The notes beneath the pieces were generated by a model. That model was not told where the DNA came from. It did no database searches and saw only the letters and a program-made list of their open reading frames with translations. A stretch of 64,000 bases of DNA from Ovis canadensis (Eukaryota; Chordata; Mammalia; Artiodactyla; Bovidae), in assembly GCF_042477335.2 (NCBI RefSeq), contig NC_091246.1:209249501-209313500 (forward strand), given 5' to 3'. Position 1 is the first letter of the stretch. The number at the start of each line of letters is the position of its first letter. Position numbers and translations under genes: made by a program. This document shows positions 1 to 12,536 of this stretch, piece by piece.

Positions 1-540
1 TGTTTAAATAGTACTAACACCCTGGCTAGGAGTTGATGTTCCAGGGAGAGGAGAGCCAAGAATTGATAGGGTTTCTGAATGCTGAATGCATGAGAGAAAA
101 AGATTACAAGATAAATGACATTATGTTTAATTTCAGGGGGTGTGAGAGGATATCCCCAGGAAATAGATCAGTTGTTTACTGGAATTCATTATAGTCTATC
201 AACTGCAAAGTGCTATGGATCTTTAAAAAATTTTAAGGAGACTTATAAAGTGGAGTGACCACTGGCTCTAATAAAATACTGACTTTTCAATGAGAACCCA
301 AAGTCCAAAGTCCCTTAACCGAAAAGTCTCCCAATTTCCCTAAAATGCAAATTCTGTATTAGCAAATGCTAACTGATTCATCTTATAGCACAATCCTGCC
401 CAATTATCTCAGAGGCTTTGAAAAACATGAATATGTTTTAAAAAATATGTTTAATTACCATTTCAAGGCTGTGATTTTGGTTAACATTTTCTTTATTCAC
501 TGAAATCCCCATGAATCCTTTACAGCCAGATCAAAATGTA
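1..540. other. No recognisable feature
   Basis: AT-rich sequence with no exon or repeat I can name. It lies in the C2CD6 intron downstream of exon 10 (the gene runs leftward), so the next C2CD6 exon is expected outside the window. Confidence 0.5.
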
Positions 541-1490
541 TATATTAGATTGTACTTCTAAATATTAAGCCTTACTTATCTATCTGATAAGGGTCTAGTA
601 TCCAAAATGTATAAATAACTCTTACAGCTCAACAATAGAAATACAAATAGCTAAATTTAAAAAATAACCAAAAATATAAATAAAAATTTATTCAGAGAAG
701 ATATACAAATGACCAGTATTCACATGAAAAGTTGTTCTCATCATGGATCATTAAAGAAATACAAATGAAAACTACAATAAGATACTACTTCAAACCCACC
801 AGGATGGCTATAATTTAAAAAAAAAAAAATAACAAGTTTTGTAGAAGACATGGACCCCTCATACATTGCTGGTTAAATGTAAAATTATGAAGCTGCTGTG
901 GAAAAGTTTGTCAGTTTCTGAAAAAGTTAAACAGAATTATGATACGATTTAGCAATTGCACTCTTAAGTATATACACAAAAGAATCAAAAGCATACATTT
1001 ACACAAAAAGCTGCACATGACTGTTCATAGCAGCATTATACATAATAGCTAAAAAGTGAAAACAACCAAATGTCCATTAACTAATGAGTGGGTAAAAAAT
1101 GAGGTATATCCATACAATGAAATATTTGGCAATGAAATGAAGTATTAATACATGCTACAATAGGAATAAAACTTGAAAACACTATACTAAGTGAATGAAG
1201 TAAGTCACAAAGGACCGTATATTGTATGGTTCCATTTGTATGAAATATCTACAACAAGCAAATCTATACAGACATAAAGTACATCAGTTACTGTTAGGGC
1301 TGGTGGGGCATGGAGGGTTTGGAGGTTATAGGCCAAGAGGTATGGGGTTTCTTTTAGGGGTAATAGTAATACCCTCAAATTTATTACAACAATGGATGTA
1401 CAACTGTATGAATATACTTAGTGTCACTGAATTGTACACTTAAAATGGGTGAATGGTATAGTATCTGAATTATATCTCAACAAAGCTGTT
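541..1490 (+). mobile_element. L1 LINE 3' fragment
   Basis: The stretch reads like the end of L1 ORF2 and the following 3' part: a 'gggtctagtatccaaaatg' type opening, then the block around 'ccaccaggatggctataat', then the 'gtccattaactaatg' segment. It is heavily mutated with no open frame. It is an old copy in the C2CD6 intron. Confidence 0.7.
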
Positions 1491-1562
1491 AAAAACTAAA
1501 CCTTATAAGTAATCAATATTTACTGAATGTCACACTATCAGAATATGAAAGTATAGAAACTA

Positions 1563-3045
1563 TGCTCAAAATCCTTTAAGCTAGGCTGCAGCAGTGTGTG
1601 AACTGAGAACTTCCAGATGTAAAAGCTGGATCCAGAGATCAAATTGCCAACATACACTGCTGCTAAGTCACTTCAGTCGTGTCCGACTCTGTGCAACCCC
1701 ATAGATGGCAGTCCACCAGGCTCTCCTGTCTCTGGGATTCTCTAGGCAAGAACACCAAGAGTGGGTTGCCATTTCCTTCTCCAGCGCATGAAAGTGAAAA
1801 GAGAAAGTCACTCAGTTGTGTCCGACTCTTAGCGACCCCATGGACTGCAGCCTACCAGGCTCCTCTGTCCATGGGATTTTCCAGGCAAGAGGACTGGAGT
1901 GGGGTGCCACTGCCTTCTCCGCAACATACACTAGACAATAGAAAAAATAAGAGAATTCTAAAGAAAAACATCTGCTCCATTGACTGTGCTAAAGCCTTTG
2001 ACTGCATGGATTACAACAAACTGTGGAATATTCTTAAAGAGATGGGAATACTAGACCACATTACCTGCCTCCTAAGAAACCTGTATGCAGGTCAAGAGGC
2101 AACAGTTGGTATTGGACATAGAATAATGGACTGGTTCCAAATTGGGACAGAAGTACGTCAAGGCTATATATTGTCACCCTGCTTATTTAATTTATATGCA
2201 CAGTACATCATGTGAAATGCTGGGCTGGATGAAGCACAAGCTGGAATCAAGATTGCCAGGAGAAATATCAATAACCTCAGATATGCAGATGACACCACCC
2301 TTATGGCAGAAAGTGAAGAGCTTCTTGATGAAAGTGAAAGAGGAGAGAGAAAAAGCTGGCTTAAAACTCAACATTCAAAAAACAAAGATCATGGCATCTG
2401 GTCCCATCACTTCATGGCAAACAGATGGGGAAACAATGGAAACAATGAGAGACTTTATTTTCTTGGGTTTCAAAATCACTGCAGATGGTAACTGCAGCCA
2501 TGAAATTAAAAGATGCTTGCTCCTTGGAAGAAAAGCTATATCTACATCTAGACAGCATATTAAAAAGCATATTAAAAAAGAAGAAACATTACTTTGCCAA
2601 CCAAGGTCTATATAGTCAAAGCTATGGTTTTTCCCAGTAGTCATGCATGGGTGTAAGAGCTGGACCACAAAGAAAGCTGAGTACCAAAGAAGTGATGCTT
2701 TTGAATTGTGGTGATGAAGAAAACTTTTGAGAGTCCCTTGGACAGCAAGGAGATCAACCCAGTCAATCCTAAAAGAAATCAACCCTGAATATTCATTGGA
2801 AGGATTGATGCTGAAGCTGAAGCTCCAACACTTTGGCCACCTCACGCAAAGAACCCACTCATTGGAAAAAATCCTGATGCTGGGAATGACTGAGGGCAGG
2901 AGGAGAAGGGGATGACAGAGGATGAAAAGGTTGGATGGCATCACTGATTTACTGAACAAGAGTTTGAGCAAACTCTGGGAGAAGGATGGGGAAGCCTGAT
3001 GTGCTGCAGTTCATGGAGTTGTAAACAGTCAGACATAGCAACTGA
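1563..3045 (+). mobile_element. BovB LINE (RTE), 5'-truncated, interrupted by a SINE
   Basis: Sense-oriented 3' half of BovB. Its reverse-transcriptase region is recognisable from 'AKAFDCMDYNKLW', 'RYADDTTLM'-like and '[14 protein letters not shown]' segments spread over several frames. Stops and frameshifts make it inactive. The copy starts mid-RT near 1,563, is split by the Bov-A2 at 1,659-1,922, and ends in the family's typical 'gcaactgaacaac' 3' end near 3,045. The target-site duplication of the SINE proves the two halves are one element. Confidence 0.9.
1659..1922 (-). mobile_element. Bov-A2 SINE inserted in BovB
   Basis: Two-monomer Bov-A2 in reverse orientation, opening with 'tgctgctaagtcacttcag' and closing with 'tgccttctcc'. 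It is flanked by the perfect 10-bp direct repeat aacatacact at 1,649-1,658 and 1,923-1,932. BovB sequence continues across the site, so this SINE is younger than the BovB. Confidence 0.93.
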
Positions 3046-3084
3046 ACAACAAAAAGAGAGGGAAAAATAAGCAGTGTCTGATCA

Positions 3085-3365
3085 TTATTTATTTAATTGG
3101 AGAAGAATTACTTTACAATATTGTGATGGTTTTACATCAATATGAATCAGCCATGGTATACTTGTGCCCCGCCATTCTGAACTCCCCTCCTACCTCCCTC
3201 CCTACACTATCCCTCGATGTTGTCACAGAGCACTGGCTTCGGGTGCCCTGCTTCATGCACTAGTTTTCTGTTTTACATATAGTAATGTATGTGTCTCAGT
3301 GCTCTTCCATCAAGTCATCTCTCCCTCTCCTCCTCCCACTGAGTCCAAAGTCTGTTCTTTCCATC
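3085..3365 (-). mobile_element. Ruminant L1 3' UTR fragment (antisense)
   Basis: Contains the typical reverse complement of the pecoran L1 tail ('ttactttacaatattgtgat', 'gaatcagccatgg', then a C/T-rich stretch). It is short and non-coding. Confidence 0.7.
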
Positions 3366-3485
3366 TGTGAGTACAGGGCAGTAAAGGAGACACAGACATA
3401 AAGAACAGGCTTTTGATCATTATTTTTAACTATCATAATTTTAAAATAAAACTCTATATATGAAACAATGCAGTGTGTTAATTAC

Positions 3486-3591
3486 CTTAGGTTCCTTATG
3501 TTCTAATCCTGGGGTAAGAAGTCCTTCTAAATAGCTAGCTTTTTCTGCCCATGTACTTAGATGTCTATATTCTTTTTTCATTTTTTCCAGC
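3486..3591 (-). CDS. C2CD6: C2CD6 coding exon 10
   Basis: Reads LEKMKKEYRHLSTW then AEKASYLEGLLTP and ends EHKEPK (35 full codons plus the last base of a split Arg). Acceptor tttctttag lies at 3,592 upward and donor gtaattaac at 3,485 downward. It is a highly charged, helix-forming segment after the C2 domain. The phase (1 + 105 nt) matches the donor of the 12.7-kb exon, which ends with AG of the same Arg codon. It is the last C2CD6 exon I can find in the window. Confidence 0.9.
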
Positions 3592-5130
3592 CTAAAGAAA
3601 GAATCAGTCACAGACTTAAAAAGTGACAGAAGAATATATATGGTATGAATCAAAGAACAACATATACAGTATGATACATTTATATAAAGTTCTTAAAGAA
3701 AAAATCAACAATATATTGTTTAAGGATACAAAGGAAAAAGAATGATTACAATAAAATTCAGAGTAGTAGTTTCCTGGAGAGGGATGTAATCATATAAGGG
3801 CATATAAAACACATTATAATATTGGTAATGTTGTATTTCTTAACCCTATATTGTAAATATCTAGGCAATGGTCTTATTATTTTTAAGTTATACACATATA
3901 TTTTAGAAATTATTCTATATATATGTTTCATTATGTAACCAAGATATACATATTTTTTAAATTATTCAGTACATATATATATTCAGTATTAAAATAAATA
4001 AAAAGACAAGAATTTTGTTCCTAATCCAAGAAATTTATAATTGTCAAGAATTAAATGGAAAAGAGGAAATGTTTCTCAATTTTTCATGAGGACACTGATC
4101 TTGATAATAAAGCATAACAAGGACATTACAAAAAAGGAAAATTAGTTTAATTTCACTCACAAACATAGATGCAAATCTTACAAATAAAATACAATTTTAG
4201 TACAAAAAAATCTAGTGGTATAAGGAAAAGATAATATACCATTAACAAGGTGGCTTTATTCCAGGAATATAGGGATATTTTGACATTAACAATAAAACAT
4301 ATAATTTACATACAATTTAGCTGATTAAAAGAGAAAAATAATTTGACAAAATCCCATGGCCATTTATGATTAAAATAAAAAACTCACAGAAAACAAAGAA
4401 GAGAAGGAATAATTTACTTTATTTGGTATAAGACATCAGAAAAAAAAACTACATAAATAATGTGTTTGGCTTTTTAATGCTATGAGCTTTGCCATGAAAG
4501 ATCCTAAACAAAATAAAGATATCCACTATTTATAACAGACATTAACTGGAGCTTCTAGCCAGCACAGAATGACAAGAAAACAAAGTTACGGATTAAGGAT
4601 TGGGAACAAAGAAACAGCTGTTATTACTTACAGATGATTGTTTAAATAAATCCCCCCAAATGATACCACAGTAAAGTATTATGAATATAAAAGTTTTATA
4701 AAACAAGGAAAATTCCAAGATGGTGATAGAAGCAGTGACAGTATAGTTTTTGAATCTTCCCAAATATCTACATAAAAACTCACAGTATCTGGACAGCATA
4801 CCCCAAAACTTACAGGCAACATTTACAACAAAATCATGTGACAAGGTTTTCCTATTAACCCCATACACATAAGACTTCCATGGTATCAGTGAATATCTGG
4901 GAGAAAGCAACGGGTATAACAGGGGCATCTGATGAACGTGAGAATAAGTCATCCCCAAACAGCCAACAGGCAGTCACAAGAAAGCCCAGCCAGCCAGTTT
5001 GAGAATAGCAGTTGAAACTGGGAGGGTTTTGCTCATTCCGTTAGTGGATGAGTACAAAGGATTCATGATAAGAACTAAGAGGACTGGAGTAGTCTAACCA
5101 CTGAGAATAATCAAAACTGACCACCCAGGT
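3592..5130. other. AT-rich intron with old L1 ORF2 remains
   Basis: C2CD6 intron. About 4,080-4,650 reads on the plus strand as decayed L1 reverse transcriptase (a 'ggctttattccaggaata' block, then 'tgacattaac', then 'ccatttatgattaaaa'). The remainder shows no element I can name. Confidence 0.5.
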
Positions 5131-5216
5131 CACTGCTTTGAGACAGGGCTTGCAGAAACCTGGGTTTCCTACAATGTAGGCACATTCTTTAGCATCTGAA
5201 CCACCAGGGAAGCCCC
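5130..5216 (-). mobile_element. Bov-tA SINE fragment
   Basis: Reverse complement of the tRNA-derived head of Bov-tA, ending 'ctgaaccaccagggaagccc'. Only about 85 bp are kept. Confidence 0.7.
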
Positions 5217-5355
5217 ACTGTATTTTTAAACACCAAATAAAAACTTCAGAAGTGGGAGCTCTGTGAAACTAGAAGAGTTTTTTAAACCAAGTCTTCTACA
5301 AAAAATTCATGAAAATAATTTCATATAAGACAAGCAATAGAGAATTATCAGGGCC

Positions 5356-7706
5356 GAAGTTTTGGGTTGACCAAAGGGTTTGTTCATTTTTTCCCATAAG
5401 ATGGCTCAAGCAGCACTTAGTGGTTCAGTTCAGTTCAGTTCAGTCACTCAGTCATGTCTGACTCTTTGCGACCCCATGAATTGCAGCACGCCAGGCCTCC
5501 CTGTCCATCACCAACTCCCGGAGTTCACTCAAACTCACGTCCATCGAGTCTGTGATGCCAACCAGCCATCTTATCCTCTGACGTCCCCTTCTCCTCCTGC
5601 CCCCAATCCCTCCTAGCATCAGAGTCTTTTCCAATGAGTCAACTCTTTGCATGAGGTGGCCAAAGTACTGGAGTTTCAGCTTTAGCATCAATCCTTCCAA
5701 AGAACACCCAGGGTTGATCTCCTTCAGAATGGACTGGTTGGATCTCCTTGCAGTCCAAGGGACTCTCAAGAGTCTTCTCCAACACCACAGTTCAAAAGCA
5801 TCAATTCTTCGATGCTCAGCTTTCTTCACAGTCCAACTCTCACATCCATACATGACCACTGGAAAAACCATAGCCTTGACTAGACGGGCCTTTGTTGGCA
5901 AAGTAGTGTCTCTGCTTTTCAATATGCTATCTAGGTTGGTTATAACTTTTCTTCCAAGGAGTAAGCATCTTTTAATTTCTTGGCTGCAATCACCATCTGC
6001 TGTGATTTTGGAGCGCCCCAAAATAAATTCTGACACTGTTTCCACTGTTTCCCCATCTATTTCCCATGAAGTGACAGGACCAGATGCCATGATCTTAGTT
6101 TTCTAAATGTTGAGCTTTAAGCCAACTTCTTCACTCTCCTCTTTTACTTTCATCAAGAGGCTTTTTAGTTCCTCTTCACTTTCTGCCATAAGGGTGGTGT
6201 CATCTGCCTATCTGAGGTTATTGATATTTCTCCCAGCAATCTTGATTCCAGCTGTGCTTCTTCCAGGCCAGCGTTTCTCATGATGTACTCTGCATAGAAG
6301 TTAAATAAGCAGGATGACAATATACAGCCTTGATGTACTCCTTTTCCTGTTTGGAAGCAGTCTGTTGTTCCATGTCCTGTTCTAACTGTTGCTTCCTGAC
6401 CTGCATATAGGTTTCTCAAGAGGCAGGTCAGGTGGTCTGGTATTCCCACCTCTTTCAGAATTTTCCACAGTTTATTGTGATCCACACAGTCAAAGGCTTT
6501 GGTTACCTTCACTCAAAACAATTTTGTTAGACTGTATTGTGACAGTTGCTAAATAAGTATGCATTTAAACAATGATCAAAATTGGTGAACTTTTGTGTAC
6601 CCACTTTAATATTGAGGACAGAAGAAAAGAAGCAACATTTTCAGCATATTCTGCTTCATTATTTCAAGAAAGGTAAAAACACAACAGAAACACAAAGATT
6701 TGTGCAGTATATGGAGAAGGTGCTATGACTGATTGAACATGTCAAAAGCAGTTTGAGAAACTTTGTGCTAGAGATTTCTTGCCAATGATGCGCCACAGTT
6801 GGGTAGACAAGTTGGAGTAGATAGTAATCAAATCAAGACATAAATTAATCAATATTATATCATGTGGGAGGTAGCTGACATACTCAAAACATCAAAATCA
6901 AGCATTGAAAATCCACACGTTTGGTTATGTTAATCATTTTGATGTTTGGATTCCACATAAGTTAAGTGAAAAAATCCTAGACTGTATTTCCACACACAAT
7001 TCCCTACTTAAAACACATCAAAAATATTCCATTTTTAAAACAAACTGTGATGGGCAATGAAAAGTCAATACTGCATAATAATATGGAATAGAAAAAAGAT
7101 CATGGGGCAAGCAAAATGAACCACCACCAACCAACCACCAAAGGCCAGTCTTCATTCAAAGAAGGTGATTTTTTGTATATGGTGGGTTTGGAAGGAAGTT
7201 CCCTATTATGAGCTCCTTTTGGAAAACCAAATGATGAATTTTAATAAGTACCTCTCCAATTAGATCAACTGATGGCAGCACTCAACAGAAAGCATTTAGA
7301 ATTAATCAACAGAACCACATAATCTTCCATCAGGATAATGCAAGACCACATGTTTCTTTGATGACAAGGAAAAAACTGTCACGGCTTGGCTGAGAAGTTC
7401 TGGTTCATCCTCTGTATTCACCAAACATCGCACCTTCGAATGTCCATTTATTTCAGTTTACAAAATTCTCTTAATGGAAAAAACTTCAATTCCTTAGAAG
7501 ACTGTAAAAGGCATCTGGAACAGTTCTTTGCTCAAAAAGATAAAAGAGTTGGGAAGATGGAATTATGAAGTCGTCTAAAAAATTGGAGAAGGTAGTAGAA
7601 CAAAATGGTGAATACATTGTTCAATAAACTTCTTGGTAAAAATGAAAAATATGTCTCTTATTTTTTACATTAAAAAAAAAACAAAGGAATTTTTTGGCCA
7701 ATCCAA
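5356..7706 (+). mobile_element. Mariner (Tc1/mariner) DNA transposon, dead, split by BovB
   Basis: Left end 'ttgggttgaccaaagggttt' and right end 'ttttttggccaatcc' are imperfect inverted terminal repeats. Between them is a degenerate transposase whose late part is readable: a DNARPH-like block near 7,337-7,352, then 'LQNSLNGKNFNSLEDCK..LEQFF' at about 7,463-7,545. In this family the aspartates of the DD34D catalytic triad lie in and near these blocks. Stops and frameshifts make it inactive. Removing the BovB at about 5,422-6,510 leaves about 1.26 kb, the normal length of a mammalian mariner. Confidence 0.85.
5422..6510 (-). mobile_element. BovB LINE, 5'-truncated, inside mariner
   Basis: Antisense BovB 3' third. 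The 3' end shows the (gttca)n-type tail at 5,422-5,440. The frame at 5,452-6,090 keeps 212 codons from '[19 protein letters not shown]' to 'HGVAKSQT', the conserved region after the RT. The RT part at 6,165-6,512 contains 'KAFDCVDHNKLW'. It interrupts the mariner between its left end and its transposase. Confidence 0.92.
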
Positions 7707-7969
7707 TAGTTATAAGAAGAAGATAATACAGAGCAAAATAACATTCTTAGATTGCCGAAATACACAAGAAAGATATCACAAATCTGGGAGTCAGTGAGCA
7801 GAGGGGGACCCATTCTTCTAGAAAGAAGGGGGTTGGGTGGTACTGCCATTCCAGAGAAGACAGAGCAACAGCCATCCATGTCACCGGAATCCAAATAAGC
7901 TGAGGTTCAGCAGGTGGAGCTCAGGGAGCTACTCTGAGTGGAGAAGCTGTTATGATGATCTAGGTGTGT

Positions 7970-10290
7970 TTTACTAAGCAAAGAATTGAAGAAATTTGTG
8001 CATTTCTATTCAAGATGGTGAAAAAGCCTCTGAACTCATTCATCCCCTCCCAAAGATGCACCTAATCTATAGCTGTGCAAGAAAGAAATCCAGAAATAGA
8101 AATCCTGCTGAAAGAAATCTAGAAATAGCTGAGCAACTCTGAAACACTGGACAAATGAAAGAAAACTCACAACAAAATGGGTAAGAGAGGCTGAGACACT
8201 TTCATCATAAACCTAACCCTGACATAATGCCATACAATTGGGAAGGAATCTACTTGAGGACAGAAAAGTTTGGACTCTACATCTAGTGCTCCAAGTTCAA
8301 GACTGTCACTTTAAAGACAGGCCCTGAAAACACCTTGCTAGGTCACACCTTGTGACCAGGAGACACACAAGGTTAAAAAATAAATAAATAGTTCTTAATG
8401 GGTTCACTAAGGGTTTGCCATACCTGTTTGCCCAAGGCTCAGCACAGTATAGGCAAATTGGTACATCTCCCAGTCCGTCCCCAAAAAAAGCCTACTTGAA
8501 TTCTGTAAAAGCTGCTGCTTGAGGGTCAGGCCTCTAATTTAGTATGCTTCTAGGAGAAGGCAATGGCACCCCAATCCAGTACTCTTGCCTGGAAAATCCC
8601 ATGGGTGGTGGAGCCTGGTAGGCTGCAGTCCATGGGGTCGCTAAGAATCGGACACGACTGAGCGACTTCACTTTGACTTTTCACTTTCATGCACTGGAGA
8701 AGGAAATGGCACCCCACTCCAGTACTCTTGCCTGGAGAATCCCAGGGACGGGGGAGCCTGGTGGGCTTACATCTATGGGGTCGCACAGAGTCGGACATGA
8801 CTGAAGCGACTTAGCAGCAGCAGCAGGAAAGCAGGGAAGTCAGTAGACTCCATAGCTCCCTTCTCTCCTAGCCTGACCCAGATCACCAGTGTCTCCAAGG
8901 AAAGAGCTTGTACACACAACCGGCATCCCAGATTTTGTGGCTGCCATCGGAGGCACAGGTCCCCGGATTGCCTGACGTCATAGTCAACAGGGTTTGCATT
9001 TTCCGGTCCACAGGACTACAGCACACAAAGAAGTTCTTAATGGGTACAAGAGCTACCAACCCTGTGCATATACACACAGACCCAGCACAGAGAGAACAGG
9101 AAAAAAAAGTCTTACCAGTTTCTCCTTGGAAGGGTTCTAACTACATACTTTTCCAGCATCTACCTGGGGGTTCAGCCTTCCAATCAGCTTGAATGTAGGT
9201 GCTGACTGAAGTCCTCCCGTTTGGGACACTGACAAGTCTTGACACACCCTCAAGTCTTGGGAGGGTCACTAAAAACAAAGAAGGTGACTGGGATAGTCAC
9301 AAAGGTGTGAAGGACAACCAAGAACTTGGACTAGGCTGATAATAAGGTTCATTTCCTACATGAGCCCACAATACCAAAACTAACAGAGGTGGTTGTTTTA
9401 TCTAATGTTCAGGAACCAATATGGAGAGTTAGGAAAATGAAGTAAGAGAGGAGTAAGTCCTAAACAAAATAATAAAACTCCAGAAACATAAGTTCCAAAC
9501 AAAAGAACAAGATAAAACTCTAGAAACAGACATAAATGACACAGAGATAAGTGACTTGCCTGATAAAGAAATCAAAATAATGCTCATAAAGATGTTCATC
9601 AAGGTCAGAAGAAAAATGCATGAACAAAGTGAGAATTTCACATAGAAGCAGAAAATACTAGAAAGTATCAAACAGAAATCACAGAGCTGAAGAATACAAT
9701 AACTGAACAAAAATTCAACAGAGAGATTAAGAACAAACCAGATGATTCAGAAGAAAGGGTCAGGGAATGTGAAGACAATGTAATGAAATTCATCCAATCA
9801 GAGAAGCAGAAAAGAATGAAAAAGAGAGACGATAGCTTAAGGAACTTACAATAAACCATCAAGTAGACCAATATATTTATTACAGGGGAACTAGAAGGAG
9901 AGAGAAAGAAAGGGACAGATGCTTACTCAAAGAAATAATAACTGAAAACTTCCCCAACCAGAGGAAAGAGACACCAGATCAAGGAAGTCCAGACGGTTCC
10001 AAATAAAAGTAATTCAAATAACTCACACTGAGACACATTAAAATTAAATTGCTAAAAATGAAAGACAAGGAGAGAATCTTAAAAGCAGCAAGAGAAAAAC
10101 AACTTGCTATGTACAAAAAAGCCACCATAAGACTATGAACAAATCTTTTAGCAGAAACTTTGTAGGCCAGAAGAAAGTGGCAATCTTACACCCAAAGTGC
10201 TAAAAGAATAAAATGGACAACTAAATAAATCAGCCAAAGACCATAACAAGAGACAAAAATGTCATGTTTACTAACAAGACATTGTAAATC
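7970..10290 (+). mobile_element. Old L1 5' region (5' UTR / ORF1 remains)
   Basis: A-rich sense-strand sequence with phrases typical of the 5' half of mammalian L1, such as 'gaaatcaaaataatgctcat' near 9,570 and 'actttgtaggccagaag' near 10,160. No intact ORF1 remains. The copy is interrupted by a Bov-A2. The last stretch near 10,262-10,291 resembles a separate L1 3' tail. Confidence 0.5.
8553..8828 (+). mobile_element. Bov-A2 SINE
   Basis: Full two-monomer Bov-A2 running from 'ggagaaggcaatggcacccc' to the terminal 'cttagcagcagcagcagg'. Confidence 0.92.
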
Positions 10291-10770
10291 AGTTCAGTTC
10301 AGTCACTCATTCATGTCCAACTCTTTGCAACCCCATGAACCGCAGCATGCCAGCCCTCCCTGTCCATCACCAACTGCTGGAGTCTACCCAAACCCACATC
10401 CATTGAGTCGGTGATGCCATCCAACCATCTCATCCTCCGTCGTCACCCTCTCCTCCTGCCCTCAGTCTTTCCCAGCATCAGGGTCTTTTCCAATGAGTCA
10501 GCTCTTCGCATCAGGTGGCCAAAGTATTGGAGTTTCAGCTTCAACATCACTCCTTCCAATGAACATCCAGGACTGATCTCCTTTAGGAGGGACTGGTTGG
10601 ATCTCCTTGCAGTCCAAGGGACTCCCAAGAGTCTTCTCCAACACCACAGTTCAAAAGCATCAATTCAACGGCACTTAGCTTTCTTTACAGTCCAACTCTC
10701 ACATCCATACACGACTACTGGAAAAACCATAGCCTTGACTAGATGGACCTTTGTTGACAATCAATTTACA
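10291..10770 (-). mobile_element. BovB LINE 3' fragment with target-site duplication
   Basis: Antisense, about 480 bp of the BovB 3' end. It is flanked by attgtaaatc at 10,281-10,290 and 10,771-10,780. The sequence on the two sides ('gacattgtaaatc' and 'aaccatattccaataaaaat') joins into a typical pecoran L1 3' tail, so the BovB landed in an L1 end. Confidence 0.9.
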
Positions 10771-10819
10771 ATTGTAAATCAACCATATTCCAATAAAAAT
10801 TATAAATAAATAAACTTTA

Positions 10820-11030
10820 TGGAGGGCTTCCCAGATGGCATAAGTGGTAAAGAATCCACCTACATGCAGGAGACATAAGAGATGCGAGTTTGATCCCTGA
10901 GTGGGGAAGAACCCCTGGCAACTCACTCCAATATTTCTGCCTTCAGAATCCCATGGACAGATGGGCTTGGAAGGCTGCAGTCCATAGGTTTGGAGAGTCA
11001 GACACAACTGAAGCAATCGAGCACACATGC
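10820..11030 (+). mobile_element. Bov-tA SINE
   Basis: tRNA-Glu-derived SINE beginning 'gggcttcccagatggc'. It contains the box-like 'gagtttgatccctgag' and ends 'cagacacaactgaagcaatc'. Confidence 0.85.
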
Positions 11031-11570
11031 ACAAACATTACTAAAAGAATAAAACATATGACTAGGGGGAAAAGGGGTTTCTTGATGACTCAACTCAATG
11101 TTTGTGAATTAATCTATAAGTCCAGTAAGCTATGCATACACATAAACACTATTTTTAAAATATTCAAGAGTTCTATTTCTGGCAATGATAGAATAGGTTA
11201 TTTCAGACAAACCATCACACTGGACAACTGAAAAAAACTGGACAAAATATTTAAAAATTTTTTGTTTGGAAGCATTAGTCAGTTATAAAGGCAGCAAGGA
11301 TTTTCAGAGCCAAAATTGCAGACAGAAAAGAAGTCTGGAGACTTTGAGCCCATAATTTGGAGCCATTTTCCTTCAAGTATTTGTGGTGATGAAGAGTTCA
11401 GAGCTCTGAGATAAATATGTAAGAATGAGGGAAAACCAGAGTTCAGACCCTGCTAAGGATGAGAAGCCATGGTAAACACCTAGATTTTCAGTTGGGACCC
11501 TAAAGGGTTCTTCCCCAAGAATAAATGCCTCCTTAAATAGTGTACCCTGGTTGCCTCACACTAGTGTCAC

Positions 11571-11800
11571 TCTTTTTTTTTTTTTAATTAGAGGAAAATT
11601 GCTTTACAATGCTGTGTTGATTTCTGCCATACAACGACACAAATCAGCCATAATTACACATATATCTGCTCCTTCTTGAGCCTCCCTCCCCTCTCCCTAT
11701 CCAACCACTCTAGGTGATCACAGAGTGCCAGGCTGGGCTCTCTGTGCTTTATAGCAACTTCTCACCAGCTATCTATAGTAAACCATAAAAAGACTAATGT
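11571..11800 (-). mobile_element. L1 3' end (antisense)
   Basis: Starts with a T run at 11,571-11,584, the reverse of a poly(A) tail, followed by 'attgctttacaatgctgtgt' and a pyrimidine-rich block. It is a short 5'-truncated ruminant L1. Confidence 0.75.
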
Positions 11801-11804
11801 TCTT

Positions 11805-11880
11805 TTGTACTTTCTCCCTTATAATGAATTCTCACCCCTTTTCTTCCCATGTCAATGACTTTCTACCACAAACCCTTAAA
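11805..11880 (+). repeat. 76-bp direct repeat, copy 1
   Basis: Begins 'ttgtactttctcccttataa' and ends 'aacccttaaa'. It is repeated with a single visible mismatch at 12,461-12,536, 656 bp further on. Confidence 0.95.
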
Positions 11881-12460
11881 AGGAATGAAAGCCCAAATCA
11901 CTTCATTCTCAACTGAATTAAGATGATCTAGGATTGCTTAGTGTTCCTAGGCTAGTTGGCAACCAGATGCAAATGTATTTATATATTATCTGTAAAAAAT
12001 ATATAATCAAGATCCTCAAAGTAGTTCTACAGATTTTCAAATAGAATCTTTGGCACTTGATAAAAACAACTAGACATGTGAGAACAGAAAATATGACTAA
12101 AAACTATGAGAAGATAAACCAACAACAGAAACAGACTTTTAGGAAATCCAAATAATCAAGTTATCAGGGATGAACTTGGAAATAACAATGATTATTATGT
12201 TCAAATAACTAAAAGATAAGATTGAGGATTTTGGCAGAAAAGTGGCACTATGAAATAAATTATGAAAATTCCATAACTGAAAAGGAAATAACTGAAATTA
12301 AGAATTCAGTTGGCTTAACAACAGATAAAGAACACAGATTCAATGATTATAAGATAATCAGAAGAAATATCTAAAGCATAGAGAAAGAAAGATAGGAAAT
12401 GTAGAAAAGACCATAAGAGATCTATAAAATATATTGTTGAGTGAAGAGGCAGAGCAAATA

Positions 12461-12536
12461 TTGTACTTTCTCCCTTATAATGAATTCTCACCCCTTTTCT
12501 TCCCATGTCAATGACTTTTTACCACAAACCCTTAAA
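12461..12536 (+). repeat. 76-bp direct repeat, copy 2
   Basis: Matches 11,805-11,880 at 75 of 76 positions (ttctacc becomes ttttacc). It lies 164 bp from the C2CD6 exon at 12,700. The interval between copies is A-rich and L1-like. Confidence 0.95.

Noticed and set aside
10820..10900. tRNA genes in the heads of Bov-tA SINEs
   Set aside because: They are tRNA-derived SINE heads, diverged, with no cloverleaf that I could fold.
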